Shown here: in pieces, positions 63,761-64,000 of the stretch
Layout of the letters: each line of letters starts with the position of its first letter
Position numbering within the stretch: position 1 is the first letter of the stretch
Assembly (NCBI GenBank): GCA_030847615.1
Contig: JAUMIR010000004.1
Span: forward strand, 70,649,001 to 70,713,000
Length of the DNA: 64,000 bases
Direction: 5' to 3'
Source: Gambelia wislizenii
Lineage: Eukaryota; Chordata; Lepidosauria; Squamata; Crotaphytidae
Notes under the pieces: generated by a model
What the model was told of the DNA's origin: nothing
Database searches by the model: none
What the model saw: the letters and a program-made list of their open reading frames with translations, nothing else
Position numbers and translations under genes: made by a program

Positions 63761-64000
63761 TGGAATCCAGTAGCCATACAGTCTTCGCTTCGGTCTTTGG
63801 GGGATGGAGGGGGCTTTGAAAGGCCGTGTGGCTACAAATTGGGTCAGGAGTGGTGGAGAAGGGGTGTAGGTAAGAGGTATTGGGGAGTCTGGGGCAACTT
63901 CTTCTGATTAGTTATTCTAGGACTTGCAGCACCCACCACTCCAATGCAGGGTGTGTGTGTGTGTGTTGTTTAACTTTTATTTTTAATGCACCGTATTTGG
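63761..64000. other. Possible start of first intron
   Basis: CpG density falls off. A (GT)n repeat runs from 63951 to 63966. No further exon is seen before the window ends. Confidence 0.4.

Noticed and set aside
63198..63773. 191-codon open frame, the longest in the window
   Set aside because: It sits in CpG-rich DNA where stops are rare, is Pro/Arg/Gly/Ala-rich with no domain, and runs through a strong splice donor. Treated as noncoding first-exon sequence.

Overview
The window looks like noncoding DNA from a squamate reptile, most likely an iguanian lizard. The main clue is the repeat set: tRNA-derived SINEs of the Sauria type, a BovB (RTE) LINE fragment that shares the SINE tail, SINEs with a 5S rRNA head, CR1 3' ends, Penelope-like element (PLE) pieces, a mariner relic, and many palindromic DNA-transposon MITEs. 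I assign no gene symbol to a host gene. Most open frames are short, and the longer ones are low-complexity or lie inside repeats, so I call no host protein-coding gene.

Layout. 1-15 kb: unique sequence with palindromic MITEs (1.0-1.8 kb), a MITE nested in another MITE (5.6-6.2 kb), a complete minus-strand Sauria SINE (6.8-7.0 kb), and degenerate tandem repeats (10.4-11.2 and 13.9-14.1 kb). 15-31 kb: a PLE 3' end with a GIY-YIG endonuclease remnant, pogo/Tigger-like MITEs, a 0.7 kb inverted-repeat element, a CR1 3' end, and long unique A+T-rich tracts. 31-46 kb: a 0.6 kb inverted-repeat element, a MITE broken by a tiny CR1 insertion, a decayed mariner with intact ends, a PLE inverted-duplication insertion with a 12-bp target-site duplication, a 5S-headed SINE, a LINE fragment beside an exact 92-bp direct repeat, and an LTR-like segment. 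46-62 kb: stacked insertions, including a foldback element inside a MITE and a 5S-headed SINE hit by both a LINE tail and an 880-bp solo LTR. A BovB end and a PLE end with an apparently complete hammerhead-like core follow. 62.5-64 kb: sequence becomes G+C- and CpG-rich with a GC box and a good splice donor, so a host promoter and first exon may start here.

How the parts relate. The BovB fragment, the Sauria SINEs and the 5S-headed SINEs all end in related tails, which fits SINEs mobilised by a BovB-type reverse transcriptase. The PLE copies carry a candidate hammerhead ribozyme core in three states of preservation. Several insertions can be put in order because one element interrupts another with a readable target-site duplication. 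All family names come from recognising motifs by eye; no database was searched.
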